DNA of 64,000 nt from CAWCWN01 sp963799245 (GTDB lineage: Bacteria; Chloroflexota; Ktedonobacteria; Ktedonobacterales; Ktedonobacteraceae): positions 124,001-188,000 of the forward strand of contig CAWCWN010000003.1 in the NCBI GenBank assembly GCA_963799245.1. The letters run 5' to 3'. This document shows positions 27,056 through 36,500 of the stretch, in pieces. The number at the start of each line of letters is the position of its first letter. The first letter of the stretch is position 1. Both the position numbers and the translations under genes were made by a program. Below the pieces are notes generated by a model. That model had not been told where the DNA came from. It worked only from the letters and a program-made list of their open reading frames with translations, and ran no database searches.

Positions 27056-27858
27056 TGATGAGAACGTTGATTATTATACCCACCTATAACGAACTGGAAA
27101 ACTTGCGCCCACTCCTGGAACAGGTATTTGCATATGCCCCCGACACAGATGTGCTGGTTGTGGATGATAACTCACCAGATGGCACCGGCAAGCTTGCAGA
27201 CGAATTACATGAGCAGAACCACCAGGTGGCGGTGCTGCACCGCGAGGAGAAAAAGGGGCTCGGAACAGCCTATATAGCCGGTTTCAAACATGCCATTGCG
27301 CAGGGGTATGATGCAGCCTTCGAGATGGACGCCGACTTTTCGCACGACCCACGCTACCTGCCCGATTTTCTCAAGGCCATTGAGCATGCGGACCTGGTTA
27401 TCGGTTCGCGCTACATTCCAGGCGGGGACACACCCAACTGGTCGCTTTTGCGCCGCTTCATCAGCGGCGGCGGCAACCTCTATGCCCGCTTAATGCTGGG
27501 TATCCCGGTGCATGACTGCACCGCCGGCTTTCGCTGCTACCGGCGCGATGTTTTAGAAAGCATCGATCTCGATACCGTCCAGGCCCAGGGGTACGCGTTT
27601 CAGGTAGAGCTCGCCTACCGCACGACCCGCCAGGGCTTCAAGGTCGTGGAGACCCCAATTGTATTTATGGATCGCCGCGTTGGTAAATCCAAGATGTCAT
27701 CAACAATCTTCCTCGAAGGGTTCCTCTGGGTACTACGCACACGCCTTGGCGGAAAGTCTTCGCTACGCCGGGCAAACAGGACACAGCTTGATGCCTACTC
27801 AGATGCGCCCGCGCAGGGAAGCATGCCAGAAGAAATATCCTCTGCTATGCATGATTAG
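27055..27858 (+). CDS. polyprenyl-phosphate mannose-type synthase (GT2)
   Basis: A 267-residue GT-A glycosyltransferase with the DPM1/Ppm1 pattern: RTLIIIPTYNELENL, VDDNSPDGTG, REEKKGLGTAYIAGF, EMDADFSHDP (DxD metal site), SRYIPGG and VEIPIVF-like VVETPIVFMDRRVGKSKMS. It transfers mannose (or a related sugar) from a GDP-sugar to polyprenyl phosphate. There is no C-terminal membrane domain. Last gene of the operon; an intrinsic terminator follows. Confidence 0.9.
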   Translation: MMRTLIIIPTYNELENLRPLLEQVFAYAPDTDVLVVDDNSPDGTGKLADELHEQNHQVAVLHREEKKGLGTAYIAGFKHAIAQGYDAAFEMDADFSHDPRYLPDFLKAIEHADLVIGSRYIPGGDTPNWSLLRRFISGGGNLYARLMLGIPVHDCTAGFRCYRRDVLESIDLDTVQAQGYAFQVELAYRTTRQGFKVVETPIVFMDRRVGKSKMSSTIFLEGFLWVLRTRLGGKSSLRRANRTQLDAYSDAPAQGSMPEEISSAMHD

Positions 27859-27870
27859 GCGCTGTTCCTT

Positions 27871-27900
27871 AGCAGGTCCGGACGGAGCAGGTCCGGACGG
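27871..27900. repeat. two tandem copies of a 15-base unit
   Basis: AGCAGGTCCGGACGG occurs twice without a gap; each contains the palindrome GTCCGGAC. It lies between the operon stop and its terminator. Confidence 0.7.
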
Positions 27901-27906
27901 ACGAAC

Positions 27907-27953
27907 GTCAGCAAGCGCGGACCCTCCGCTAGCGACGGCGTGCTGACCTCTTT
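27907..27953 (+). terminator. terminator of the polyprenyl-sugar operon
   Basis: GTCAGCA and TGCTGAC enclose a smaller GCGG/CCGC hairpin and are followed by CTCTTTTTG. It overlaps the last codons of the opposing NYN gene. Confidence 0.65.
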
Positions 27954-28462
27954 TTGTCGCCTTTTGAGGATCGCCGGGGCGCTGGCTCATCGTCAGGATC
28001 GAGGGCGGGATCCAAACCGTACTCCCGGCGCTTCGCCAGGCGGTGACGTATGCGCATCTCAACGTCACGTGCGGGCGCATTGAACTGGCGCGTGAGATCG
28101 CCGACGGAGTAGGAACGGCCATGCCCTTGCACCACTGACTGCCGCACCTCGCTGTCATTGCTGTATATCTCTACCTCCCGCTGGCCTGAATGCGCCTCAT
28201 TCGCCAGGCGAGCAATGACGCTATCGGCAGTTTCATTGTGACGAGAGTAGATAATACATATGCGCCGATCATGACTGACCTGCTCGCGAGCACCATCTCC
28301 ATCAAAAACAACGAAGACCCGGTGAGGCGTATGACGATAGCGGCCGACGAGCTGCGTAATCAGGGCAGCGCGCGCGGCCTCAAGGTTCTTCGCCTCGAGC
28401 GCTCGCAACGACGGAGAATTCTTAATAATATTGTATCCATCAACCAGGATGTCGCGGCTCAC
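27929..28462 (-). CDS. NYN-domain protein, YacP/Rae1-like
   Basis: A 177-residue PIN-like nuclease-fold protein. DILVDGYNIIKN at 4-15 gives the first acidic residue, VFVVFDGDGAREQV and SVIARLANEAH...VEIYSNDSEVRQSV give the rest of the acidic centre. In Bacillus, Rae1/YacP cuts mRNA in the ribosome. The Arg/Lys-rich tail fits RNA binding. The start is GTG. It follows the zinc protein gene by 17 bases and is probably co-transcribed. Confidence 0.82.
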   Translation of the reverse strand: MSRDILVDGYNIIKNSPSLRALEAKNLEAARAALITQLVGRYRHTPHRVFVVFDGDGAREQVSHDRRICIIYSRHNETADSVIARLANEAHSGQREVEIYSNDSEVRQSVVQGHGRSYSVGDLTRQFNAPARDVEMRIRHRLAKRREYGLDPALDPDDEPAPRRSSKGDKKRSARRR

Positions 28463-28479
28463 GATACTTTACTTCTGCA

Positions 28480-29271
28480 TTACCAGTGCAACTGTTGTAC
28501 TAGATTCGTAAGATATGCTATCTCGCTGCGAATGTCAATGTGCAGCAGGCGCATAATCTGCAGGTTCGCTGCTGGGGAAAGGGCAGCCAGGACTATCAAT
28601 ACACTGATAACAAGCAGCAGGCAGAAAGCAATGGCCGTCGCCAGCTGCTCTGCCGCATTAGCAATGCGTACGAGAGGGCTAAGCATCTCCCTCTCCGGCT
28701 CGCCTGCCTGCTTCTGGTCATCCTGTGGCAGTAGCGGAATGTAGTACATAACTTTTTGCGCACGCCCGTCCAGTTGCTGCGCCCCCTGGCTGTCAGAAAG
28801 CATAAGCAGCCGGGATGCGCTCGCGGGCGACGTGGAGGGTTCAGCCGGGGCGGCCGTTGCATCCGGTGCGCGCTGGAAATGCCCCGCGCGAACACATAGC
28901 AGGGCCGAGGAAGAGGGATTGGCAGGCGAAGGAATATCCTGCAACGCCGCAGAAGAGAGGCTGGCGCCTCGCAGGGAAGGCGCCGCTGTGCGAAAAGGTA
29001 GATCGGCCTCCCGCACACATGCTCCACATAAGCGATGCAGGCCATCCCAGCATTCGGGACAGGCCAGCCTGCGGCAGCGGAAACAGAAGTGGCAAACACT
29101 CATAAAGACCGTTTCCAGGGTGTCCGCTGAGAGCTGGAGGCCCTCGGCCGTTGCAGAGAAGGTAAAGGTCGCGTCACAGATCGCGCAGGCTACCGCAATC
29201 CCGCCAGTACGCTCGTTGCCGCTAGAGTGAGTCCATCCATCAGGCGCTTGTGAAGATGAAGTCTGATCCAT
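28480..29271 (-). CDS. Cys-rich membrane-anchored zinc protein
   Basis: A 263-residue protein of unknown function. The N-terminal third has a CAIC pair, then a dense cluster CHFCFRCRRLACPECWDGLHRLCGACV (given here as spaced Cys pairs at about residues 60-86), enough for two zinc sites. A long Ala/Ser/Pro linker follows and one strong transmembrane helix (LATAIAFCLLLVISVLIVLAA) near residue 215. The soluble zinc domain is thus tethered to the membrane. First gene of a pair with the NYN nuclease. Confidence 0.65.
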   Translation of the reverse strand: MDQTSSSQAPDGWTHSSGNERTGGIAVACAICDATFTFSATAEGLQLSADTLETVFMSVCHFCFRCRRLACPECWDGLHRLCGACVREADLPFRTAAPSLRGASLSSAALQDIPSPANPSSSALLCVRAGHFQRAPDATAAPAEPSTSPASASRLLMLSDSQGAQQLDGRAQKVMYYIPLLPQDDQKQAGEPEREMLSPLVRIANAAEQLATAIAFCLLLVISVLIVLAALSPAANLQIMRLLHIDIRSEIAYLTNLVQQLHW

Positions 29272-29477
29272 GCAGCCTCCGACTGTAAAAAAACAAGACG
29301 CATGAAGAAAGAGATTCTGCCCTCATGCGCGCTTGCTTGTGATGAACACTGCCTTTCATGACACTTTCATTATACCAAGGCAGCTTATATAACAGATTGG
29401 ATGAGGGAAATGTATAATACACCCACGTTTTACAGCACCACGCCCGCGGCCAGCGGCGAATCTGGTAGCCAAGGGGC

Positions 29478-29506
29478 TTGACAGGATTGCGCTCGTCTGG
29501 TATGAT
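29478..29506 (+). promoter_or_regulatory. promoter of tRNA-Asp
   Basis: TTGACA at 29478-29483, 17-base spacer, TATGAT at 29501-29506, preceded by TGG: close to consensus and correctly spaced about 44 bases from the mature tRNA end. Confidence 0.8.
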
Positions 29507-29549
29507 CCTACTCGCAGCGGTCGAAACAACGTTTCACCAAAGCAAGTCA

Positions 29550-29623
29550 GGAGCCGTGGTGTAGTGGTCTAACATGTCTGCCTGTCACGCAGAAGATCGC
29601 GGGTTCGAATCCCGTCGGTTCCG
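29550..29623 (+). tRNA. tRNA-Asp (GTC anticodon)
   Basis: A 74-base cloverleaf. Acceptor GGAGCCG (29550-29556) pairs with CGGTTCC (29616-29622), discriminator G 29623. Anticodon stem TCTGC/GCAGA with loop CTGTCAC gives anticodon GTC at 29584-29586. The T arm is GCGGGTTCGAATCCCGT. CCA is not encoded. The 3' end is the repeated core of the attachment sites at 33117, 42112 and 45142. Confidence 0.95.
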
Positions 29624-30406
29624 GTCGCACCAGTGTTCTGTCACAAGCAGACCCCTGGTCTCGTCAAACTCGATGACCCCGTTCAGCATCCGCAAAACTG
29701 GTAAAAAAGCTGGACGGGGTTTTATTGCGGCGATAATTTTGTTTTCCAGGTCATAGTATAATCCGCCCGGCTCCAGGATAATCGTCACCATTTCGTACCG
29801 TTCTTCGACGGTCGCCACATCCCACAGGGCTGCCATGCCCGGAAGGTGCTCCCCTGCCTCGATCACTTCCTCATAGGTGATGCCGTCCACTTCAGGCGCA
29901 TCAAGCTGCTTGAGCGCAAGTTCGACTGCTGCCATTTCTCCTTGAAATTCCTCTTCATCAATATACCCCTCCTTGTAGAGCTTGATCGAGCGAGACCTCT
30001 TGAGTTTCAGTCGCTCTTTCTCCCGTTCCACATTTTCAGGGGTCACTCCTGCTGCCAGGGCCTGCGCCACCATGTTGCGGCGGATGATCTCACGCCAATT
30101 CTCCGGTAACTGTAAGCGTTTGAGCAATTCGCCAAACTAGTCGTCCACCAGGTCGATGCGAACCATGAGAGAACCGCCGGCAGGACAGGGAATACGACGG
30201 GCTTTGGCCGCATCCCGGTAGTACTGCCGGCGGTTGTCGGGCGTATTCCCTGTATCACAGCGCAACTTTAAGCCACAATGAATGCAGGAGATATAGCCTG
30301 CAAATTGATACACATGTTTAACCTGTTCTGTACGAGTGCTGGCATGGTGCATGGATTGGGTCATCGCACGAATCTTTTGCCACTCGTCATAGGTCAGTGA
30401 CCCCAT
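29585..30406 (-). pseudogene. large serine recombinase, C-terminal remnant with amber codon
   Basis: Read on the minus strand, the first part has LTYDEWQKIRAMTQSM and the recombinase zinc ribbon (YISCIHCGLKLRCDTG...RQYYRDAAK...CPAGG). An in-frame TAG at 30135-30137 stands where Gln is expected (VDD-stop-FGELLKRL), and the frame then continues to a coiled-coil and tail ending SNPRSSA. The stop codon lies in the anticodon loop of tRNA-Asp, which means that the gene ran into the tRNA, as in elements inserted at a tRNA 3' end. The catalytic N-terminal domain is gone, replaced by the TnpB element. No activity is expected. Confidence 0.85.
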
Positions 30407-31749
30407 CGCTCAAGCGAGGGGCTTGCGTCTGGGCTCCACCGCAACTCGGCATACCTGGAGAGGCGTGCCGCTTTGGCTTCGTTGTCCGACGTATCGGGGG
30501 CTACCGACAACAGCCCCGTTCTGGCCCAGTCTTGCCGAACCAGACGCGTTCGCATCACCAGATTCCTGGCACCGATCAGATCCGCATGGAGCGTATAATG
30601 ACAGTTCTGACAGACAAACACGAGCCCTTTGCCTGGCCGATTGGCCCGCTCAGTGTGTCCACACTTAGGACAGGCCTGACTGCTGTAGTCGGCATCGACT
30701 TTGATCGCCAGGCTCCCAGCGAGCTGCGCTTTATAGGCAATCATGCTTTGCAGTTCTGCAAACGCCCACTGCGCGTGCCGCCGGTTCTCCCGCCGCTGCT
30801 TGGGGGAGGCCGGTTCAGGTCCGTTGCCGCGTTTCTTGCGACAGCGTTTCTTGCGCGTGGTGCGTTCGCGAATGTCTGTGAGGTGCTCCAGCCCGATGAG
30901 GGCATGGGGAGAGTGGGCGATGATGCGTTTGGAAATGGTATGGTTGGTCGCAGCTTTCAACCGTCTCTCTCGCTGCTCGATCTGGCGCAGTTTGCGCCGA
31001 CAACCGCGAGTGCCTTGTTGCTGCAAGCGTTTTCTCAGGCGGGCGTAATGATCGGCTCGTGCGACCACCTGTTTGCCCTCAAAGAAGAGAGGGTCACCCG
31101 CGCCCGTATTGGTCGAGGTCACTGCCAAATAGCGCCGCCCGACATCCACGCCAACCACTTGGGGGAGGTCGCCTGGCTCGGGGTTGGGCAAGTCCAAGGA
31201 GAGCGCCACCAGCAGGTAGAAGCGTTTCTTGTGCGGATCATACCACAGCTGTGCCGTGCCGAGGGTGGCTCCCTTGCCGATGAGGGCCATGTGACGTGCG
31301 TAGCCGCTGTAGGGCAGGATCAGCCGACCGGAGAGGGTCAGGATCGAGACGCGCTGCGCCGTTTTGAAGCCGTAGTCGCGGCCCTGCTGATAGGTCAGGG
31401 TCGGAGAGAAGTAGTGGGGTGGCTGGTCGAGTCCTTTGTAGCGCTTCTTCGTTCTCCCAGCCTTGCGGCTAGCGGCATTCTTTTTACATTTGGTCCACAG
31501 GCCTTTGTAGGTTGCCCCCACTTGGCGGGAAACAGAGCAGGCCATCTGCGCCGGCAGGGCGTAGCGCACCCGAAGCTCTTCGTAGGTGCCTTCCTGCAAG
31601 CGCCTTTTGTTGCTCATTTTGCCGTGTGCGAAGGCGTAGCGGCTGACATAATTCAGCGCCTCGCGATAGGCCAGCTGCAGGCTGCGAAGCTGGGCGAACT
31701 GCTCGGCAGTGGTGTGCAAGTTGAGTTTGGCGACGATGGTCTGTTTCAT
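30394..31749 (-). CDS. tnpB: RNA-guided endonuclease TnpB
   Basis: A 451-residue TnpB with an intact RuvC-like site: GVDVGRRYLAV (Asp), ALIGLEHLTDI (Glu) and LHADLIGARNLV (Asp). The zinc finger is CPKCGH...CQNC. N-terminal residues 1-150 form the WED/REC part (VAKLNLHTTAEQFAQL). The guide RNA of such proteins covers the 3' end of the gene and the right-end hairpin and reads into flanking DNA. Here the guide would begin TGACCTATGACGAGTGGC, inside the recombinase remnant. The stop codon TGA itself lies at this boundary. All catalytic residues are present, so it could be active. Confidence 0.9.
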   Translation of the reverse strand: MKQTIVAKLNLHTTAEQFAQLRSLQLAYREALNYVSRYAFAHGKMSNKRRLQEGTYEELRVRYALPAQMACSVSRQVGATYKGLWTKCKKNAASRKAGRTKKRYKGLDQPPHYFSPTLTYQQGRDYGFKTAQRVSILTLSGRLILPYSGYARHMALIGKGATLGTAQLWYDPHKKRFYLLVALSLDLPNPEPGDLPQVVGVDVGRRYLAVTSTNTGAGDPLFFEGKQVVARADHYARLRKRLQQQGTRGCRRKLRQIEQRERRLKAATNHTISKRIIAHSPHALIGLEHLTDIRERTTRKKRCRKKRGNGPEPASPKQRRENRRHAQWAFAELQSMIAYKAQLAGSLAIKVDADYSSQACPKCGHTERANRPGKGLVFVCQNCHYTLHADLIGARNLVMRTRLVRQDWARTGLLSVAPDTSDNEAKAARLSRYAELRWSPDASPSLERWGH

Positions 31750-31877
31750 ACGCTGCTATTCTTTGGGCACCGCAGGAAACCGGAAACGATCGCTCCCCTC
31801 TGCCCCACTCCCACAAGGAACGCCTGCTTCCTCCCCACGTTTGAAAACGGGGGCATCCGCAGGCGGAGTTTGGTGAA
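30397..31877 (-). mobile_element. IS200/IS605-type element carrying only tnpB (IS1341-like)
   Basis: The element is delimited by two look-alike subterminal hairpins. The left one is at 31833-31853 (CCCC-A-CGTTT-GA-AAACG-GGGG on the plus strand), the right one at 30401-30421 (CCCC-A-TCGCT-CA-AGCGA-GGGG). Both have a single bulged A, the form expected for TnpA-recognised ends. Outside the left end the minus strand reads TTCAC, and the right end finishes TCAC. No tnpA is present, so movement would need a TnpA in trans. Exact ends are estimates. Confidence 0.7.
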
Positions 31878-32098
31878 AAGTTCGCCCCCTCCATCAAAGT
31901 CCAGAAACGACCTTCCTTGACCAACGGTAAGCGCCCTGAACCTGTAAGAATGCGCAGGTAGCGCAGAGCCGTATCCTCACTCAGCTCCAGACTGGTCGCA
32001 ACCTCTGGCGTTGTAAAGCGTTGCTTTGGATTCCGCCAGAACAGCAGTTGTATCTCGTGCAATCGATCAGCTTTGTTATATGCATCCGAAACTGGCAT
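31874..32098 (-). pseudogene. HTH regulator, truncated by the TnpB element
   Basis: The first 75 codons of a winged-HTH protein: RLHEIQLLFWRNPKQRFTTPEVATSLELSEDTALRYLRILTGSGRL resembles the HTH of WYL/DeoR-like regulators. AGGAGGTG lies upstream of the ATG. Similarity stops at NFS, exactly where the TTCAC site and the TnpB left end begin. The C-terminal part is not present on the far side of the element. Confidence 0.65.
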
Positions 32099-32698
32099 CT
32101 ATTTTCACCTCCTGAATATGAGTGTAAGGAAAAAAACCACAGGGATTGCGGGAAAAATCGAGGAGGAAAGACAAAAAATGCAACTGAAAAGAAACTGACT
32201 AGCAACCACTATGCACACCCTTCTCAACCGCCAGGGAAAATACACCTACATACGCCTATAAAAGACGAACAGAAACGACTTTCTCGGAAGAGAACATGCC
32301 TTCGTGAAGAAACTGTAATCAACATGCTCGGATGCACCAGGCAGTGGGTAGTACTTTTGTGCATGATGATACCTTGGAGATGGGGAAACGGACCTGTCTG
32401 GGCAAGAGGAGAGATTATCGAATGCTGCTGATAAGGATGTTCTGAAGGCTATGTGGGTTGCGCAGCATTATTAGGAGTACATCAATATTTTTGAATGACC
32501 TGACATCGCGATCTAGCTCAAGAGGAAGCGCAAGACTCTCCCTGAGGCTATCACGGGCCTTCCTCACACATATTGATTTCCAATTACTGGTTTGTCATTG
32601 CTTGCTCTCTATTCGGGCTATGAAAATGCTGCCCTCTGTGCTACACTTTTCACAAAGATCGAATAAGAACAACCGTTCCTGAATGAGGAGGTACTATC
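32099..32698. other. gene-free stretch
   Basis: Only short frames without ribosome sites or recognisable sequence are seen, and base composition is more AT-rich than in the core. It contains the promoter region of the small gene at 32699. I see no repeat or RNA gene. Confidence 0.5.
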
Positions 32699-32953
32699 GT
32701 GTACGATGAGCCTGATTGGTCTTCACTCTCACTTCTCGAACTGCTTGAGAAAGCGCAGGAGTTCGCAAAAAAGGCATATGGAAGTTCTCTAAGTAGCTAT
32801 TCCTTTATAGAGCGCGCGCTTGATAGGATGCCAATAGGAACAAAAGGAGGGGCAGAGCTTGCAGAGTTAATGAGAAAAGCGCAGCAGACATACAAGACCA
32901 TAGCAGAGATACAGCAGAGTATTACATACATCACCGATACACTTTCCCAATAA
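32699..32953 (+). CDS. small helical protein of unknown function
   Basis: An 84-residue acidic protein predicted all-helical (LSLLELLEKAQEFAKKAYGSSL, AELAELMRKAQQTYKTIAEIQQS). The GTG start has GAGGAGG eight bases upstream, which is the main evidence for a gene. It is the last gene of element A, 164 bases before the first repeated att core. No family recognised; the size and helical form would fit a small regulator or antitoxin, but nothing shows this. Confidence 0.6.
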   Translation: MYDEPDWSSLSLLELLEKAQEFAKKAYGSSLSSYSFIERALDRMPIGTKGGAELAELMRKAQQTYKTIAEIQQSITYITDTLSQ

Positions 32954-33116
32954 GAAGTACTCACCTATTTTGCATCCACAAACAGATTTCGTATGCCGTT
33001 GCGAAATGATGATGGGGGAATACTGCCAGGCTGTTACTCAAGGATAAGGAGCTTTTGATAGAGCTTCCCATACGGCTCTATAAAATGGATGAGCACTGGT
33101 GATAGTGTAGCCGTAG

Positions 33117-33129
33117 CCCGTCGGTTCCG
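33117..33129 (+). repeat. tRNA-Asp 3'-end repeat (putative att core), copy 1
   Basis: CCCGTCGGTTCCG is identical to the last 13 bases of tRNA-Asp (29611-29623) and in the same orientation. It is preceded by TAGCCGTAG and followed by TAAAG and a hairpin. Confidence 0.8.
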
Positions 33130-33133
33130 TAAA

Positions 33134-33163
33134 GACTATTTATATAAAATTCTATAAATAGTC
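33134..33163 (+). terminator. AT-rich hairpin behind att copy 1
   Basis: GACTATTTATA/TATAAATAGTC, 11-bp stem with eight-base loop, then ATTTTATT. Equivalent hairpins follow att copies 2 and 3. Either a tRNA terminator carried by each element or a recombinase arm site. The rest of 33,164-33,518 has no gene but an extended -10 element. Confidence 0.65.
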
Positions 33164-33381
33164 ATTTTATTGCTATAAAGCTGAGGAGAGAAGTGTAACC
33201 ACAATTACGCACGGTCAGACAAGACACCAGGAAAGAGGTCGTGGTGGCGAGGTTGTATAGCCTGATTTACTCTGTCCGTTCGTGCGCTAGACTCACACTT
33301 AACAGAAATCGCTTGAGAGTACCAGCCTTCTGGAGCTTACTTGTTCAGAATCACCATCATAGCCCCTACCCAAGCCAGAGA

Positions 33382-33390
33382 TGCTATAAT
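33382..33390 (+). promoter_or_regulatory. extended -10 promoter of the AAA/LuxR gene
   Basis: TGCTATAAT, 129 bases before the GTG at 33519. Confidence 0.5.
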
Positions 33391-33518
33391 AGGTCGGGCG
33401 GCTTAAATCTGCTCGACTATGCTACTATCCAGAAGGCCCAGATGACGTACGTCGCCTTCCAAGGGCACTGGTGATGACCTGCATTTGTTGGAAACCTTCA
33501 TAACTCTTTGAAAAGGGG

Positions 33519-36500
33519 GTGGAAGCCATAGCGGTACCCCTCAACAAACCAGTCATTTGCCCGGTCTTGATTGGCCGCGTTGCAGATCTAGCAGCCCTCC
33601 ATCTGCTAATGGAGCAGACGAAAAGCGGTAAGGGACAGGTAGCCCTGCTCTGCGGAGAAGCAGGGATCGGCAAATCACGCCTGGTTGCCGAGGTCAAGGC
33701 CGAGGCTACCCACCTTGACTTTCTGTTTCTGCAAGGAAACTGTTTCCAGGCAGATCACTTCTTCCCATATGCCCCTCTGCTCGACCTGCTGCGCACCTAC
33801 CTCCACATGCACGCAGCAACGGCGGCCACTGATCTGAAGCCGTCGGCACCCGAACTCGCTCACCTCCTGCCTGACCTGCCCTTGCTGCTGCCGCAACTGG
33901 CCCCCATTGCAGTGCTGCCCGCACTCAATCCAGAACAGGAGAAACATCGCCTGTTTGCCGTCCTCCTGCACTTTCTCACCAGGCAAGCGGAGCACCACCC
34001 CACCTTGCTCGTGATAGAAGATATCCACTGGTGTGATGAGACCAGTCTTGAGTTTCTCCTGCACCTGGCGCATCGCTGTTCGCAGATCCCCCTTCTCCTG
34101 TTGTGTACGTACCGCAGCGACGAATGCTCTCTGCCGCTGCAACACTTCCTGGCAGAGCTGCATCGAGAGCGGCTCTCCCAGCAGATAACGCTTCTCCCCC
34201 TCTCGCGAGACGAGGTAGGCGCTATGCTGAGCGCGATGGCTCTCACAGGACCCCCACTTCCTGCCGATGTGCTGGATACCCTCTATCCACTGGCCGAAGG
34301 GAATCCCTTTTTCATCGAAGAATTGCTCTCCACTTCCCTCACGACGGCACAGGCTCGTATGCAGGAGGAAGCCGGGAGCCGCCGGGAGCAAAACGGTGCG
34401 CACGGGCGATTCCCGCTTCCTCAGAGTGTGCAGGATGCCGTCAGGCGGCGAACCGAGCGTTTACATCCTGAGGCGAGGCGCGCCTTGGCCCTGGCGGCGG
34501 TGGTCGGCCGGCGCTTCAATTTTGCCGTCTTGCAACACGTGCTGCGCTGTGACGAAGCCACTCTGCTCGGCCTCATGAAAGAATTGATCGCGGCCCAACT
34601 CGTGGTCGAAGAATTGGCGGAGCAGTTCGCCTTTCGTCACGCGCTGACGCGGCAAGCGATCTACGAGGGCTTATTGGCTCGTGAGCGAAGAGTGCTACAT
34701 CGGACCATCGCAGAAGCGCTCGAGTCCCTCGCTCCCACCTCTGCGTTGCGTGAAGCCTGCCTGGCCGATCTGGCGGCTCACTGCTACGCAGCAGAGCTGT
34801 GGGAGAAGGCCATGGCATACGGACAACTCGTGGGGGAAAAAGCCATGGCCCTCGACGCCCCTCGTGCCGCCGTCGCACACATGACCGAGGCCCTGGGCGC
34901 TGCCCACCAGCTCTTGATGACTCCCCCAGCCATCTTGCATCGGGTGCGCGGACAGGGCTATGACACCTTGGGCGAGTTCGAACGCGCTCAGGCCGATTAT
35001 GAGCAGGCGCTGCACCTCGCCCACTTGTCAGGTGATCGCCTGATGGAGTGGCAGTGCCTGCTCGATCTTGGCCTGCTGTGGACAGGCCGAGACTACGCGC
35101 AGGCAGGTCCCTGGTTCCGGCAAGCACTCACGCTGGCCGAGCAACTGGTATCCCCCCCGCAACGTGCGCGCAGTCTGAACCGCCTGGGCAACTGGCTCGT
35201 CAATGTCGGGCAGACTGAGGAGGGCTTACGCATGCATCACGAGGCCCTGGCCCTCTTTGAAGCACTGGATGAGCGTCAGGGGCTGGCAGAAACGCTTGAT
35301 CTGCTTGGCGTGGGCTATGGACTGCACGGGGATATAGTCAACTCAGTGCGCTCCTATGAGCGTTCGGTGGAACTCCTGCGCGCGAGCGGCGATCGCCGTG
35401 CGCTCTCTTCGAGCCTGAGCGTGCTGTGTGCCTTTGCGAGCCCCTGCCACACCGAAACGACGTTCAGCGTCCTCTTCACCAAAGAGGCCTGTGTTGGCTA
35501 CAGCAGCGAAGCCTTGCACCATGCCATCCAGGCCGATTGGCCTGCCGGGCAGGCATTTGCAGAGATTACGGCAGGCGAGGCGTTATTGGCGTTTGGCGAC
35601 TTCAGCGCCGCCCTCGCCCATGCCCAACAGGCGCTGCATCTGGCGGCCGATATTGCGCATCAGCAATGGATGGCTGGGGCCTATTACGTGTTCACGCACC
35701 TCTATGTGCGCCTGTTGGCACCCCACCTGGCGCTGCAACAGGCGGAAGCCGGATTGGCCCTGGCACGCAGTAGCGGTTCAAGCTGGTGGATCAACAGCCT
35801 TGCGACCTACTCTGCGCTCGCGTACCTGCAGCGGAAGGAACTGGCCCTGGCGGAGGCGCTGCTCTCGACGGTCATGCTCCCAGAACACGCCCCACGCAGT
35901 TTAGCCGAGCGGCGTGTAGCCTGGGCCTGGGGTGAGCTTTTCTTACAGCAGAGCAAACCGATGCAGGCCTTGGAGCGAGCAGAGTCCCTTCTCGCTTCGG
36001 CTCCCGGAGGAAACGAATTCCGCTCCCAACCCATTCCTGCGCTCCTGAAACTGAAAGGAGAGGCGCTGCTCGCCCTCTCACGGCTCGACGAAGCGCTAGT
36101 GGCACTCGAAGCCGCAAAAGGCGGCGCCCAGATGCGCCAGGACCCCTCCCTGCTGTGGCAGGTGCATCGCTCACTTGGACAGGGATATCGCCTGCACGGG
36201 CATGAGGAACAAGCACAGCGGGAATGGGCTGCGGCACGGCAGATCATCGGGCAGTTGACCACCAGGATGGATGATGAAGCGTTGCGTGAGCACTTCTCAC
36301 AGGCGGCCCTTGCCTCGCTTCCCAGGGAAAAGCCCTTGCTCTCCCGTCGGGCCATCGCCCAACAGTTCGGCGGACTCACCGAACGTGAGCGCCAGGTCGC
36401 GGTGCTCATCGCCCAGGGCCTGTCGAATCAGGAGATCGCCGACACGTTGGTGATTAGTTCCCGAACCGTCGAAACGCATATCTCCAATATCCTGTTCAAA

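Noticed and set aside
27871..27900. CRISPR-like repeat
   Set aside because: Two abutting 15-base units without spacers; no array or cas gene exists in the window.
30397..31920. 507-codon open frame on the plus strand
   Set aside because: It is the exact antisense of tnpB and the truncated HTH gene; no family features or ribosome site. High GC at third positions keeps the frame open.
33117..33129. Possible second tRNA-Asp gene at the repeated 13-mers
   Set aside because: Only the 3' acceptor/T-arm edge is present at 33117, 42112 and 45142; no D arm or anticodon arm precedes it.
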